Assembly (NCBI RefSeq): GCF_900312975.1
Contig: NZ_LT990039.1
Coordinates: 1,488,001 to 1,552,000, forward strand
From: Massilistercora timonensis
GTDB lineage: Bacteria; Bacillota; Clostridia; Lachnospirales; Lachnospiraceae
Direction: 5' to 3'
DNA length: 64,000 nucleotides
A program made the position numbers and the translations under genes. The notes under the pieces were generated by a model that ran no database searches, was not told where the DNA came from, and saw nothing but the letters and a program-made list of their open reading frames with translations. Shown piece after piece: positions 7,233-15,681 of this stretch. Every line of letters begins with the position of its first letter. Positions within the stretch are counted from its first letter, which is position 1.

Positions 7233-9350
7233 TTATTTGAGGTACTGCTTGACAAGCAGCGTCAGGTTTTTCGGCAGGTCATCCAGACGGGTAATGTCCA
7301 GGAACCCTTCCTGATAGATGCGCTGGATGGCATCCTTGTCCTCTCCAATGGCTGCCGCAAACAGAACAATATTCTGTCTGGCGTATTCCTTCTTGATTCC
7401 CCGCAGGTCCGCCTCTGCCTCCGTGCCGCGATAACCGGTATCGGCTGGCTGACCGTCGGAGATCAGGATCAGAAGTTTCCGGTTCTCCGGTCTTTTCGCC
7501 AGATGCTCTGCAACAAAGCGGAGCGCTGCGCCGTCCCTGTTGCCGTTGCGGTCTATCATATCCATCAGCCGGTAGCGGTCATTCTCGTCCACAGAGTCAA
7601 ACTCCGCATAGGAATAGAGGGCTACGCCCCGGTAATCCGTGGAATGGCCATAGATGGTCACCGGGATCCCCAGGCTGACACAGAAGTCATAAAGGACAAT
7701 GGCTGTCTTTCTGGCGTGAGTGATACGGTCACCCCAGCCCATAGATCCGCTTTCGTCAATCAGGAGCCCTACTGCCAGCCGCTGTTCATCGGCTGGGAGC
7801 CTGGTTCGGATGAAGAAAGAACCGTCCTGGTGATGGAAGGAACGCATATCCAGCCGCCGTCCATACAGAAGGTTCTTCTGCTTTCCGCCTTCCGCCTCCT
7901 CTTTTAAGAGGGGCAGTATGGAACTCTGCAGGCGCTTGGAAGCCCTGAGAAGAGGAGGTGCAACTTCCTCATACTGCCGGATCAGCCGGTCTGGGATGTC
8001 CTGTACCCGATGAATGGTCACATGGATACCGGCATGGGCATTTCCGTAATGGATATCATTTGCTGCTTTCTGTAATTCTTCTGTCAGCTGCTGTTCATAG
8101 GCTGCCTGCGCTTTTTCTGTTGCGGCTTCATTTAAGACACGGGCAATATCTGATGCCGCATCCTCATAGCCGGTGCCGGCATACTGGGATGCGTAGGTTA
8201 CGCCCGGATCATTGCCGTCTAAAATAGCGCTGGTCTTGGCAAGGGCAATCCGCCCGCCTTCCTCCGCCATCACTTTTTCAGCTTCCTTCAGGCTTTCCTG
8301 ACGGCCTTTGGAAGAAGAGAAATCTGCGTCTTGCGGATCGGTGCCTGCGCCTCCTTTGGCGGCAGGGATATTTTTTGCCTCCGCACCGCCTTTTCCCAGA
8401 GGAATGGGCGTGCCGCCTGCAATCTGCTGATCCAGAAGATCCTGAAGCTCCTCTGTTGCTTCTGTTTCATTCTTTTGTTCTAGCTTTTCCCGCATTTCTT
8501 CTACCAGCGGTTTGATAAAGTCCCAGAACAGGACAAGCAGACAGTTTGTCGCAGTCAGCCGCTCCTTAATTGATGGTGCCTCCAACGCCGTGTCGATATA
8601 CTCCATGCCATCGGTCAGCACATCCAGATATTCGCTGTCGCTGTGGAAGCGGTTACTGATGGTGCCGGACCGGCAATAAGCCAGAAGCAGGTTGGTTGCA
8701 ATCGTAAACGGCTGGTAGTCCCGGCTGAGCTGTTCGTGAAGATCCGGGATCTGCTCCAGCATCCGCAGGTTATTGAGCTGGATGCCCTTTCGGAAGCTGC
8801 CGGGAAAGGCAGCACACATCCTCGCTTCAATATAGATGTCTTCCAGGATGTTCTGAAGAGAAGCCGCACAGGTCTGCAAGGTCAGAGATACGGCCTTGTC
8901 TTTTTCCTGCAGGGCGTCCAGGATCTCCGCCTGGTTTTTCTGATAAGCCGGCAGTTCCACGGAAGGATCTTCCGGGTAAAAAGAGCCGTTCCCCAGGTTT
9001 GTCAGGTAGAGGTTCCGGGTAGTGAAATCCGTAAACAAAAGATGAGCCGTCTCATGTCCGGTCATCCCTACCAGGCTCAGCGCCCGCAGGAAGCGGGACG
9101 GAAAGCTCTGGGTAACACGGTTTGCCGCATTCAGGTAGATCTTATAAGAGTCTGTGTAAGCCAGTGCCGCACCATCAGATTCGTCCCAGGAAATCAGTGC
9201 CTGCAGACCGTAGCAGTAACGCCCGGTAGCAGCACGTGTCTGGGAGGTCAGATACTGATGGAAGGCGGAGGACGTAAAAAATTCCTGATCGGTAATGGAA
9301 GATTCCTCTTCCCGAATCATCTGCTTTAATTTTTTCTGGTTGCTGTTCAA
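7233..9350 (-). CDS. VWA-domain protein with N-terminal metallopeptidase-like domain (CobT/DUF2201-like)
   Basis: 705 residues. The N-terminal domain has HETAH at about residues 99-103, a zincin HExxH motif, followed by a helix ILEDIYIEARM that may supply a third ligand. A charged middle segment follows. The C-terminal domain is a von Willebrand A fold with MIDAS motif DESGSMGWG near residue 531 and a GxxxDGAAL region, similar to the CobT VWA domain. MoxR ATPases commonly pair with VWA proteins to remodel or insert cofactors into partners; the MoxR gene is 276 bases upstream in the same operon. Whether the HExxH site is active is unknown. Confidence 0.88.
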   Translation of the reverse strand: MNSNQKKLKQMIREEESSITDQEFFTSSAFHQYLTSQTRAATGRYCYGLQALISWDESDGAALAYTDSYKIYLNAANRVTQSFPSRFLRALSLVGMTGHETAHLLFTDFTTRNLYLTNLGNGSFYPEDPSVELPAYQKNQAEILDALQEKDKAVSLTLQTCAASLQNILEDIYIEARMCAAFPGSFRKGIQLNNLRMLEQIPDLHEQLSRDYQPFTIATNLLLAYCRSGTISNRFHSDSEYLDVLTDGMEYIDTALEAPSIKERLTATNCLLVLFWDFIKPLVEEMREKLEQKNETEATEELQDLLDQQIAGGTPIPLGKGGAEAKNIPAAKGGAGTDPQDADFSSSKGRQESLKEAEKVMAEEGGRIALAKTSAILDGNDPGVTYASQYAGTGYEDAASDIARVLNEAATEKAQAAYEQQLTEELQKAANDIHYGNAHAGIHVTIHRVQDIPDRLIRQYEEVAPPLLRASKRLQSSILPLLKEEAEGGKQKNLLYGRRLDMRSFHHQDGSFFIRTRLPADEQRLAVGLLIDESGSMGWGDRITHARKTAIVLYDFCVSLGIPVTIYGHSTDYRGVALYSYAEFDSVDENDRYRLMDMIDRNGNRDGAALRFVAEHLAKRPENRKLLILISDGQPADTGYRGTEAEADLRGIKKEYARQNIVLFAAAIGEDKDAIQRIYQEGFLDITRLDDLPKNLTLLVKQYLK

Positions 9351-9354
9351 AATT

Positions 9355-9606
9355 CTATTTCCTTTCTGTGAGATTTTTTGTCAGCAGGTCTTCCACGGAG
9401 CAGCCGTAATAATCTGCCAGTTTCAGGACAGCATAGGCAAGCGGAGTGGCCCTGCAGTTTTCGTAATTCATAATGGTTTTTGGCGGCAGGTGTAAAATCC
9501 GTGCCACCGCTTTTTGGGAAAGCCCGCCCTGAGATTTGCGTAAGTAGGACAGGTTTTTTGCAAGAAGTGCATACATTTCTGGTTCTGTAAGAGGCGTTTT
9601 ACCCAC
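9355..9606 (-). CDS. XRE-family regulator
   Basis: 83 residues with a GTG start at 9606 behind AAGAAGGCG. The classic helix-turn-helix is visible: LSYLRKSQGGLSQKAVARIL, then PPKTIMNYE. It ends in a typical DYYGCSVEDLLT helix. The gene sits between the MoxR and VWA genes and may regulate the operon. Confidence 0.85.
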   Translation of the reverse strand: MGKTPLTEPEMYALLAKNLSYLRKSQGGLSQKAVARILHLPPKTIMNYENCRATPLAYAVLKLADYYGCSVEDLLTKNLTERK

Positions 9607-9625
9607 TGGATCGCCTTCTTTCTTT

Positions 9626-11440
9626 TCAGGCCGGCAGGACCGTATCCAGACAGCTTTCCTCAACCTCCGCGCGGCTGATCGCATCTGCCGTAGCGGAAGG
9701 CAGGATGGTGTAATGGGCAGACTCCCGGATATCACCGCAGACCATATAGGACTGCACCCAGGAAATCAGTTCCCGGACACCGCAGCATCCATCTGTGATC
9801 AGGTTTTCCCGACAATATTCCGAGATGGAGTGGACGATCCGTGCCATTGTCTGAACGGTCTTTTTCTCTTTGCAGCCGGTAACGCCAAGCACCCGCTCCA
9901 CCAGTGTCTCCTCATCCGGCTCCATCAGGTCGATGAGCATACTCATACGGGAGATTACGGACTGGTTTAAGGGCTTGCAGCCTGCATAGTCATTGTTGGT
10001 TGTTACGACAATCACCATATCCGGATGCCGCTGTACCGTCTCTCCGTTGGGGAGGAACACACTGTTGCATCGATCCATCAGGGAGTTTAATCCCACCAGC
10101 ACACCGGGATTTGCAATGACCGTCGGCTCCTGAATTTCAATCAGGTATCCGTTCCGTATTGCTTCCACCAGCGGCGTATCCACATAGCGGAAATTCTGTT
10201 GGCTGGTTTTGGAGGCGTAGTATTCGTGCATTTCATCAAAAATGGTATCAATAAGCTGCTTGTAGACTTGGTCTTCTGTAACATTTTCATCGTAGGTTCC
10301 GGTCAGCTTTTCATAAGCGCTTGCCGGATCCAGCATGATATCCTGAAAAGACGGATACTGCCGCTCCAGGGCAGTGCGTTTCCCGTCCACATCCGGCAGG
10401 ATCTGTCCAAGCAGATCGAATACCTCTGTATTTGCGGAACAGGTCAGGCATCGGTAGGGAAGATGAAGCCCGGAAGCGATTGCTTTGGCTCCTTCCGTTT
10501 TTCCCGTGCCGGCAGGGCCACGCAGAAGAAAGTTCCGCATGGGCTGTACCGTGTCCGTTGTGATCTTTGCGTGTTCACAGATCCGTTTGACTTCCCTCGG
10601 AATGATATACCAATCCGGCAGTACCGGGACGGTCAGTTCCTCCTCCGGCGTCAGCACACGTGCAGGGGATAAGACATACTGTCCCATGAAATCTGCTTTC
10701 GCTATGACTTCCGCTTTCTTCTTGAAGGTGTTGCTGAGCTTAAGGACCTGGAAAGCCCCGTGGATGATTTCCGTAGGCGCATAGACTCCAGATTGAAGGG
10801 CCAGCGGCTTCAGCAGCGGTATGACACCATTGGCAGCAATATCCGTGCGGATCCCTCCCGTTGCGAGCGTGTCACTGTATCGGATCCGGCGGTAAGCATT
10901 GTCACAAAGGACAGCCGCCGTTTCTGCCGCCTCATCCATGTCCGGATAACCGGCTGCACGGTATTCTTTCAACTGCTGGTATTTCTCATTGAACTCCTCA
11001 TCGGAAAGAAACGTAGGCATCAGGGCGAATAACAATGCCGCCCCAGTGTTTTCGGAATCTTTGAATACATATTTTTCCGGTGTATTTTCCGTATCCGGCG
11101 GCACCGTATACTTCCCGGCGGTAAATTTCCCGTTTGCGGGGTTATAGACCACTACATGAAGTTCTCCGGTACGACTGGGATACTCTGCCACCGTATAGGT
11201 ATTGGTCTGGCTCCCGATTGCCCCCAGTTCTTCTGCCGACTTCCCGCCTGTGGGCTCCTCCAGTTCCATATAGGTCAGGACGGCCTGCAGCGTAGCCGCA
11301 TGGAGAGTGCTTCGCTTTTGCGGCTGGGTACAGTATTTGGATGCGATGTTCTTAAACACGGTGTTATCCGTATAGTCTTTGAAAGGTTCCGGAAGCGTGC
11401 GCTGGAAGGTCCAGCTCTCCACTAATTTTCCACTTGCCAT
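9626..11440 (-). CDS. MoxR-like AAA+ ATPase
   Basis: 604 residues. An N-terminal region of about 280 residues is of unknown fold. The AAA+ module follows with Walker A GPAGTGKTEGAK near residue 309. A Walker B-like LIEIQEP replaces the usual LLxDEIN, and there is a sensor-1-like VVTTNNDYAGCKPLNQSV and an arginine in SRMSMLIDL. MoxR ATPases act as chaperones with VWA partners, and the VWA gene is in the same operon. The odd Walker B (IQEP) deserves attention, although the E is kept. AAGGAGGAAAAG precedes ATG 11440. Confidence 0.88.
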   Translation of the reverse strand: MASGKLVESWTFQRTLPEPFKDYTDNTVFKNIASKYCTQPQKRSTLHAATLQAVLTYMELEEPTGGKSAEELGAIGSQTNTYTVAEYPSRTGELHVVVYNPANGKFTAGKYTVPPDTENTPEKYVFKDSENTGAALLFALMPTFLSDEEFNEKYQQLKEYRAAGYPDMDEAAETAAVLCDNAYRRIRYSDTLATGGIRTDIAANGVIPLLKPLALQSGVYAPTEIIHGAFQVLKLSNTFKKKAEVIAKADFMGQYVLSPARVLTPEEELTVPVLPDWYIIPREVKRICEHAKITTDTVQPMRNFLLRGPAGTGKTEGAKAIASGLHLPYRCLTCSANTEVFDLLGQILPDVDGKRTALERQYPSFQDIMLDPASAYEKLTGTYDENVTEDQVYKQLIDTIFDEMHEYYASKTSQQNFRYVDTPLVEAIRNGYLIEIQEPTVIANPGVLVGLNSLMDRCNSVFLPNGETVQRHPDMVIVVTTNNDYAGCKPLNQSVISRMSMLIDLMEPDEETLVERVLGVTGCKEKKTVQTMARIVHSISEYCRENLITDGCCGVRELISWVQSYMVCGDIRESAHYTILPSATADAISRAEVEESCLDTVLPA

Positions 11441-11455
11441 CGTTGCTTTTCCTCC

Positions 11456-12226
11456 TTATGACCAGGTAATCTCGACTGCGTTTTCCGTCTCTGCCGCTTC
11501 CAGTTCATCATCGGCAAATACCTGCAGGAGTGCAGGCCAGTAGGCTTTGGGTGGGAAATGCTCCAGCTTGCCTTTTACTTCTGGCTCCTTCCCATTGAGG
11601 ATATAAACGTCCCCCTGTTCTCCGATGAACAGCTTCTGGTGTCCTTTTGCCTGTAAATTCCCGATCATTTCCACAAGGAATGGTTTCCCGATCAGGGAGT
11701 ACCAGGACGCAGGATCAACCTTTGGCGTATCCGGGGAAGCGGATTTGTCGCCTCTCCGCTTTAACGCAGAAACAGTCAGCATCTGAAGATGCAGGTTTCC
11801 GTACTCATCCATAGACACTTCTGCAAAGTTATAGTCACCGGTGTTTCTGGTAGACAGACGGACCGCATCTCCATCCAGCAGGTGGGAAAGGCGCAGAGGT
11901 TCTGCAAATTCCCAGGTGGCTTCCGGAAAAGCAGACTGAAGTGTGTCTGTGATCTGGTAGCTGATCTGCCGGATCAGGATGGTTTCCAGATCTGAGTTCC
12001 CGTTTCCTGTATCCGTTGCCCTTCCAGCCGGAAACCTCAATTTCCGGAGTCCGGAAGCAAGCGGAGGGATGATAAGGATTGCCAGGGAAACGATGACTCC
12101 TGCAGCAGCGATGCCAGTCATCAGATAGGACTTGCCTCCCATTGGAAGCAGAAATGCCGCTGCAAACAGGCACAATACGGTGATCTGTAACGTCATTTTG
12201 ATCGTTCTGGTTTTCTTTGCTTTCAT
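11456..12226 (-). CDS. Hypothetical membrane protein
   Basis: 256 residues from ATG 12226 (MKAKKTRTIKMTL), RBS GGAAAGAAGGAAG-like. Two membrane segments lie at about residues 12-27 and 36-57, then a soluble domain of about 190 residues with a conserved-looking beta core (RLSTRNTGDYNFAEVSMD, then QKLFIGEQGDVYIL). It is probably the membrane anchor for the MoxR/VWA module, inferred from operon position. Family not recognised. Confidence 0.75.
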   Translation of the reverse strand: MKAKKTRTIKMTLQITVLCLFAAAFLLPMGGKSYLMTGIAAAGVIVSLAILIIPPLASGLRKLRFPAGRATDTGNGNSDLETILIRQISYQITDTLQSAFPEATWEFAEPLRLSHLLDGDAVRLSTRNTGDYNFAEVSMDEYGNLHLQMLTVSALKRRGDKSASPDTPKVDPASWYSLIGKPFLVEMIGNLQAKGHQKLFIGEQGDVYILNGKEPEVKGKLEHFPPKAYWPALLQVFADDELEAAETENAVEITWS

Positions 12227-12396
12227 GTAAATTCTTCCTTTCTTCCTAAACTTGCTGTGCCGCATCCAGGAGAGCCGATGCTCGGCGCTCTCCTGGATCC
12301 TGTGCGGACACAAAAAAAGAACTGCCTGTACGGAGTAGTCTCCGGGTGCAATTCTCTACATGGATCGTTTCTTATGAAATTTTTTGTGCGTCAGCA

Positions 12397-13182
12397 TCAA
12401 GCAACAAAAGGAAGCTGCTCTGCCTGCTGTTCTGTAACCTGAGTGAACCCATCTTCCGGATAGCTGCCCTGTGTTCCCGGAGCTGCCCCGTTCCCAGGAG
12501 CATAGCCGCCGGAAAGCTGCTGGTTCGGATTGCCCTGCGCGTAATTGGGTGCGCTTCCAGGAGTCGGAGCGTAGCCGTTCTGGGGCTGTCTGTAACCGTT
12601 CTGTGGTACGTTGCCATGAGGAGCATTTGTTCTTCCCTGTCCTCCCCGTGCATATCCATTCTGGTTCTGCGGTGCGGCGCCTGCAGGTGCATAATTGCCG
12701 GCAGGAGCACCGGATGCCTGTGGATAGCCTCCCTGTGCAGGTGTCGGGTATCCACCCTGCTGATTGGGAACAGGAGCGCCTCCGGGCTGTCCATAGCCGT
12801 TCTGAGGAACGCCTCCGGGTACGCCGGGATTGATCCCATTTACATCGTCATAAGTCAAGGGCGCAAACTGCCAGTCTTTGACAACCACGCTGGGGCCGGA
12901 GTTCGGTTTCCCTTGGTTTTTCCCTTTCTGATGAACGAAGGGATGCAGTTCCAGATCTCCAATGATAATCAGTCCGGTGCCTTTTTTTACACCTGCTTTC
13001 ATCAGACGGTCTGCCAGAAATGAATTGAAATAGCAGGAATAGAATACGGTTTCTTTGTTCCCGTCCGCTCCCCGCTGGGGGCAGGAGATGTCCAGAGTCG
13101 TGTAGGTTGTGTTGCTGTTCTTTGCCTGCATGATCTGGGGATCCGTCGTTGGCCTCCCTGGTAAAAAGATGATTGCTGACAT
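12397..13182 (-). CDS. SSB-like protein with Gly/Pro/Asn/Gln/Tyr-rich tail
   Basis: 261 residues, the first gene of this backbone operon. The N-terminal 110 residues look like an OB-fold single-stranded DNA-binding domain (MSAIIFLPGRPTTDP, TTYTTLDISCPQRG, then TGLIIIGDLELHPF). It is followed by about 130 residues of low complexity with repeated NGY, QGGY and PGG units. The end, EQLPFVA, recalls the SSB tip. It probably protects or coats transferred single strands. AAAGGAG precedes ATG 13182; an upstream in-frame ATG lies in the leader terminator region. Confidence 0.75.
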   Translation of the reverse strand: MSAIIFLPGRPTTDPQIMQAKNSNTTYTTLDISCPQRGADGNKETVFYSCYFNSFLADRLMKAGVKKGTGLIIIGDLELHPFVHQKGKNQGKPNSGPSVVVKDWQFAPLTYDDVNGINPGVPGGVPQNGYGQPGGAPVPNQQGGYPTPAQGGYPQASGAPAGNYAPAGAAPQNQNGYARGGQGRTNAPHGNVPQNGYRQPQNGYAPTPGSAPNYAQGNPNQQLSGGYAPGNGAAPGTQGSYPEDGFTQVTEQQAEQLPFVA

Positions 13183-13224
13183 AGAAATTCTCCTTTCTGC
13201 CTCTTTGGGCGATAAAATAAATAA

Positions 13225-13272
13225 TAAAAAAAGTGCCATTACAGTGCCGTAAAAAACGGCATTATAATGACA
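13225..13272 (-). terminator. Leader attenuator of the SSB operon
   Basis: On the minus strand an 18-base imperfect inverted repeat (15 of 18 matching, ending TGCCGT/ACGGCA) is followed directly by seven T. It lies about 80 nt after the predicted transcription start and before the SSB ribosome site, so it should stop transcription unless relieved. Confidence 0.75.
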
Positions 13273-13294
13273 CGATTTTCCAACTTAAACAGCA

Positions 13295-13339
13295 TGTGTC
13301 CTGGGAGAATGGCCCAGACCCCCATTGTGGGATGACACA
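13295..13339 (-). ncRNA. Compact three-way-junction leader RNA
   Basis: On the minus strand the outer helix TGTGTC/GACACA (6 bp) encloses two perfect hairpins, CCCA-CAA-TGGG and CTGGG-CCATTCT-CCCAG, with short joints. It sits right after the promoter and upstream of the attenuator. It may be a ligand- or protein-binding element or an antitermination signal. It is a structural prediction by eye. Confidence 0.5.
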
Positions 13340-13358
13340 AAAACTCAAACACAAGATT

Positions 13359-13387
13359 ATAGTAGCACAAGATATAGTGGGTGTCAA
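13359..13387 (-). promoter_or_regulatory. Promoter of the SSB-MoxR backbone operon
   Basis: On the minus strand TTGACA (13382-13387), a 17-bp spacer and TACTAT (13359-13364), with a TGn-like extension (TGC). Transcription would begin near 13352 and read into the three-way-junction leader. Confidence 0.8.
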
Positions 13388-13408
13388 ATAAAACCAAACT
13401 ATTTATAG

Positions 13409-13507
13409 TGGGCTTCTGAGCGCAGCTGCGACATGGTGTTTGCTCTGGAACGGCGGACAGAGGGCAAAAAGGTAAAACAGGTTCCCGTAATCCGGCGCAA
13501 AGACTGA
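13409..13507 (+). pseudogene. Possible C-terminal remnant of a lost gene
   Basis: A 32-codon open stretch bounded upstream by a stop, with protein-like basic composition (MVFALERRTEGKKVKQ, then VPVIRRKD). It has no start region and ends just before an intrinsic terminator at 13529. This looks like the tail of a gene deleted when the cargo was inserted. Family unknown. Confidence 0.35.
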
Positions 13508-13528
13508 ACAGAATACCATCAACAAAGG

Positions 13529-13552
13529 CGGCCTGCAGATGCAGGCCGTTTT
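13529..13552 (+). terminator. Intrinsic terminator
   Basis: CGGCCTGC (13529-13536), loop AGAT, GCAGGCCG (13541-13548), then TTTT. It would have ended the gene whose remnant lies just upstream. Confidence 0.7.
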
Positions 13553-13571
13553 AAAATTCATACGCTGTTTC

Positions 13572-13600
13572 TTGTATTCTTTGACACGAAGAAATATAAT
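13572..13600 (+). promoter_or_regulatory. Promoter of the two-component/ABC cargo
   Basis: TTGTAT (13572-13577), a 17-bp spacer and TATAAT (13595-13600). The predicted start is near 13607, upstream of the degenerate HTH gene and the response regulator. Confidence 0.7.
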
Positions 13601-13622
13601 GGTTCATGTCGGAGGTTCAGAT

Positions 13623-13805
13623 ATAGACTATATAACGCTCAAAATGGCAAATGAAAGAGGGGGCGTTTCCGCTCGTCAAAGAAATTATTACTGCGTTGCG
13701 AACCGTATCCCCGGCGCTGTTAAAATGGCAACACTATGGTTTATCCCCAGGAATACTAAATATCCGGTGGACGGCAGATTAAAACAAGTCAAGGAGGCTA
13801 TGTAG
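13623..13805 (+). pseudogene. Small excisionase/MerR-like HTH protein with ATA at the start position
   Basis: About 60 codons resemble the small HTH proteins common on Firmicutes mobile elements (pattern YI-LK-A-ERGGVS-R, then RIPGAVK, then W-IP, then P-DGR). GGAGG at 13611-13615 is correctly spaced from an ATA codon at 13623, where homologues would have ATG. An ATG at 13599 lies upstream of the predicted transcription start. The gene is either inactive or uses a weak start. Its 3' end holds the RBS of the response regulator. Confidence 0.5.
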
Positions 13806-14477
13806 ATGGCTGTACTTTTAATAGCAGAAGATGAAAAAGATATGCAAAATATTATTGTCGATTTTATGCAACAAGGCGGACACTCTTGCATTTTAGCTAA
13901 TGATGGAGTAGAGGCACTTTCCATTTTGGAAAACAATACGGTTGATCTTATTATTTTAGATATTATGATGCCACGATTAGATGGATTTACTGTATGTAAA
14001 TTTGCGCGGAATATATGCGATGTACCCATTATTTTTCTTACTGCTAAAGGCGAGGAAAATGACAAACTCAAAGGCTATGAATATGGTGCAGATGATTATG
14101 TCACCAAACCCTTTAGTCCCAAAATACTGTTAGCCAAAGTCAATGCGTGGTTGCGTCATGCAACTACGGCTAATTCACAGGACATTTTATCTGCGGGAGA
14201 AATAATGCTATATCCATCGGCTCATACAGTCATTGTGTCTGGTAATGAAGTTGAGCTTACTCATAAAGAATACGAACTGTTGCATTTGTTCTTGCAGAAT
14301 AAAAATCAAGTGTTCTCGCGTGAGCAGTTGTTAAACCGTATTTGGGGATTTGACTTTGAAGGAAATACACGAACTGTCGATTCACACATCAAAACGCTCC
14401 GTCAAAAGTTAGGAACCGAAGGGCGTCATATTGTGACACTAATTCGTTCTGGTTATAAGTTTGAGGTAAAACCATGA
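13806..14477 (+). CDS. OmpR-family response regulator
   Basis: 223 residues. Receiver domain 1-120 with acidic pocket E8/D9, phosphorylation site D52 in LIILDIMMPRLDG, T79 and K101 (TKPF). C-terminal winged helix with EYELLHLFLQNKNQVFSREQ and the wing RTVDSHIKTLRQKL. AAGGAGG lies in the preceding HTH frame. The gene overlaps the histidine kinase by four bases, and an ABC transporter follows, the arrangement typical of antimicrobial-peptide sensing and resistance. Confidence 0.95.
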   Translation: MAVLLIAEDEKDMQNIIVDFMQQGGHSCILANDGVEALSILENNTVDLIILDIMMPRLDGFTVCKFARNICDVPIIFLTAKGEENDKLKGYEYGADDYVTKPFSPKILLAKVNAWLRHATTANSQDILSAGEIMLYPSAHTVIVSGNEVELTHKEYELLHLFLQNKNQVFSREQLLNRIWGFDFEGNTRTVDSHIKTLRQKLGTEGRHIVTLIRSGYKFEVKP

Positions 14478-15547
14478 GCAATTCATTTAAGTCAGTTGAG
14501 AAAAAATACTTTGTTTTCTCAAGAACTATACGGTTTGTTATTACAGTTTTGTATCCTATTATGTTCCTCCTAGCACCGATAGAGTATAAATTCCTGTTGC
14601 CTTTTATTTGGCTGCTTTTATTTCTTGGCGGTGAATGGCTGCAAGAGATTTACTTACATCGCATCATTGTGGTTCCACTGGGGAGCATTACTGATACTGC
14701 ACAGAAACTTGCAAATCTTGATTTTATGACGGTGTGTGATATTCAGTCTCATGATGAATTAGGCAGTTTATCGAATAGCCTAAATACTTTGGCTTCAAAT
14801 TTACAAAATGCTTTGGACGAATTAAATAAAGCCAACAAACAGTTAAAAAAAGATGTTCAACATGAAAGGATACTGTTAGAGCAACGAAAGGAATTAGTGG
14901 ATTCTTTATCGCATGAAATGAAAACGCCTCTTGGCTTAATACAGGCTTATACTGAAGGATTAAAAAATGAGATAGATAATGAGAAGCGCAGAAAGTATAT
15001 GGATGCCATTCTGGCCGCCACTGAAAGAATGAATTATACAATCATTTCCTTATTAGACTTATCTGCATTAGAGGCCGGAACCACCGTTCTAAAGGAAACT
15101 CTTTTTGATTTTGTAGAACTGACAGAGGAAGTAGGCGGACGGTTATTGCTTGATGTTCCTTGTGAAAGATACAGCTTTACTTATGAACTACCAGAGCGGG
15201 AAATTATTGTTTATGCGGACCGGCGTAGAATAGAACAGGTACTTGAAAATTTAATCAGCAATGCAAAAAAATATGTATGCGAAAACGGAAACATTCATTT
15301 AGCTGTAAAGCAGGAAAATCAGACAATCTATTTTTCTGTTTTCAATCAGGGAAATACTATTCCAGAACAGGAGCTCTCCCAAATTTGGTCAAAGTTTTAT
15401 CGGGGGAAATGGACGGGACAAAGTGGTAATGGTCTTGGCCTCGCCATTGTCTCTCAAATATTGACCATATATCAAGTTCCATTTGGAGCTATCAATCATA
15501 CTGATGGAGTGGAGTTTTATTTTCAATTTCCGATTGCAAACAAATAA
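14474..15547 (+). CDS. Sensor histidine kinase
   Basis: 357 residues. Two membrane segments at about 20-37 and 39-57 with almost no extracellular loop, then HAMP-like and coiled regions. The dimerisation helix has H147 in DSLSHEMKTPLGL. The ATPase domain has N box NLISNAKKY and G box GLGLAIV. The very short loop is typical of intramembrane-sensing kinases that detect cell-envelope stress or work through an ABC partner. It partners the response regulator upstream. Confidence 0.93.
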   Translation: MSNSFKSVEKKYFVFSRTIRFVITVLYPIMFLLAPIEYKFLLPFIWLLLFLGGEWLQEIYLHRIIVVPLGSITDTAQKLANLDFMTVCDIQSHDELGSLSNSLNTLASNLQNALDELNKANKQLKKDVQHERILLEQRKELVDSLSHEMKTPLGLIQAYTEGLKNEIDNEKRRKYMDAILAATERMNYTIISLLDLSALEAGTTVLKETLFDFVELTEEVGGRLLLDVPCERYSFTYELPEREIIVYADRRRIEQVLENLISNAKKYVCENGNIHLAVKQENQTIYFSVFNQGNTIPEQELSQIWSKFYRGKWTGQSGNGLGLAIVSQILTIYQVPFGAINHTDGVEFYFQFPIANK

Positions 15548-15554
15548 GCCAATC

Positions 15555-15599
15555 AAAGCCTTGCTTTCCTTTTGGGAGCAGGGCTTTATTATTTTACAC
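15555..15599 (+). terminator. Partial terminator between kinase and ABC genes
   Basis: AAAGCCTTGCT paired with AGCAGGGCTTT (one mismatch), followed by ATTATTTT. It separates the two-component genes from the transporter, which seems to have its own promoter. Confidence 0.6.
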
Positions 15600-15637
15600 G
15601 GATTTCACATCAAACGCACTTCAATTCCAAGCCAGTA

Positions 15638-15652
15638 GGATACACTGTATCC
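15638..15652 (+). promoter_or_regulatory. 15-bp palindrome upstream of ABC genes (candidate operator)
   Basis: GGATACA-C-TGTATCC is a perfect inverted repeat 30 bp before the ABC start. It could be a binding site controlling the transporter, perhaps for the adjacent response regulator. It also contains a TACACT -10-like hexamer. Confidence 0.5.
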
Positions 15653-15681
15653 ACTAAATAAACAGGAAAGGAAGTGTCTTG

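Noticed and set aside
12346-13023. Long open frame antisense to the SSB-like gene
   Set aside because: It is the complement of a low-complexity Gly/Pro/Gln-rich coding region, has no ribosome site and gives a protein rich in Cys, Arg and Ser without motif.
13581-13600. TTGACA next to TATAAT as promoter
   Set aside because: Only eight bases separate them; the functional -35 is more likely TTGTAT at 13572 with a 17-bp spacer.
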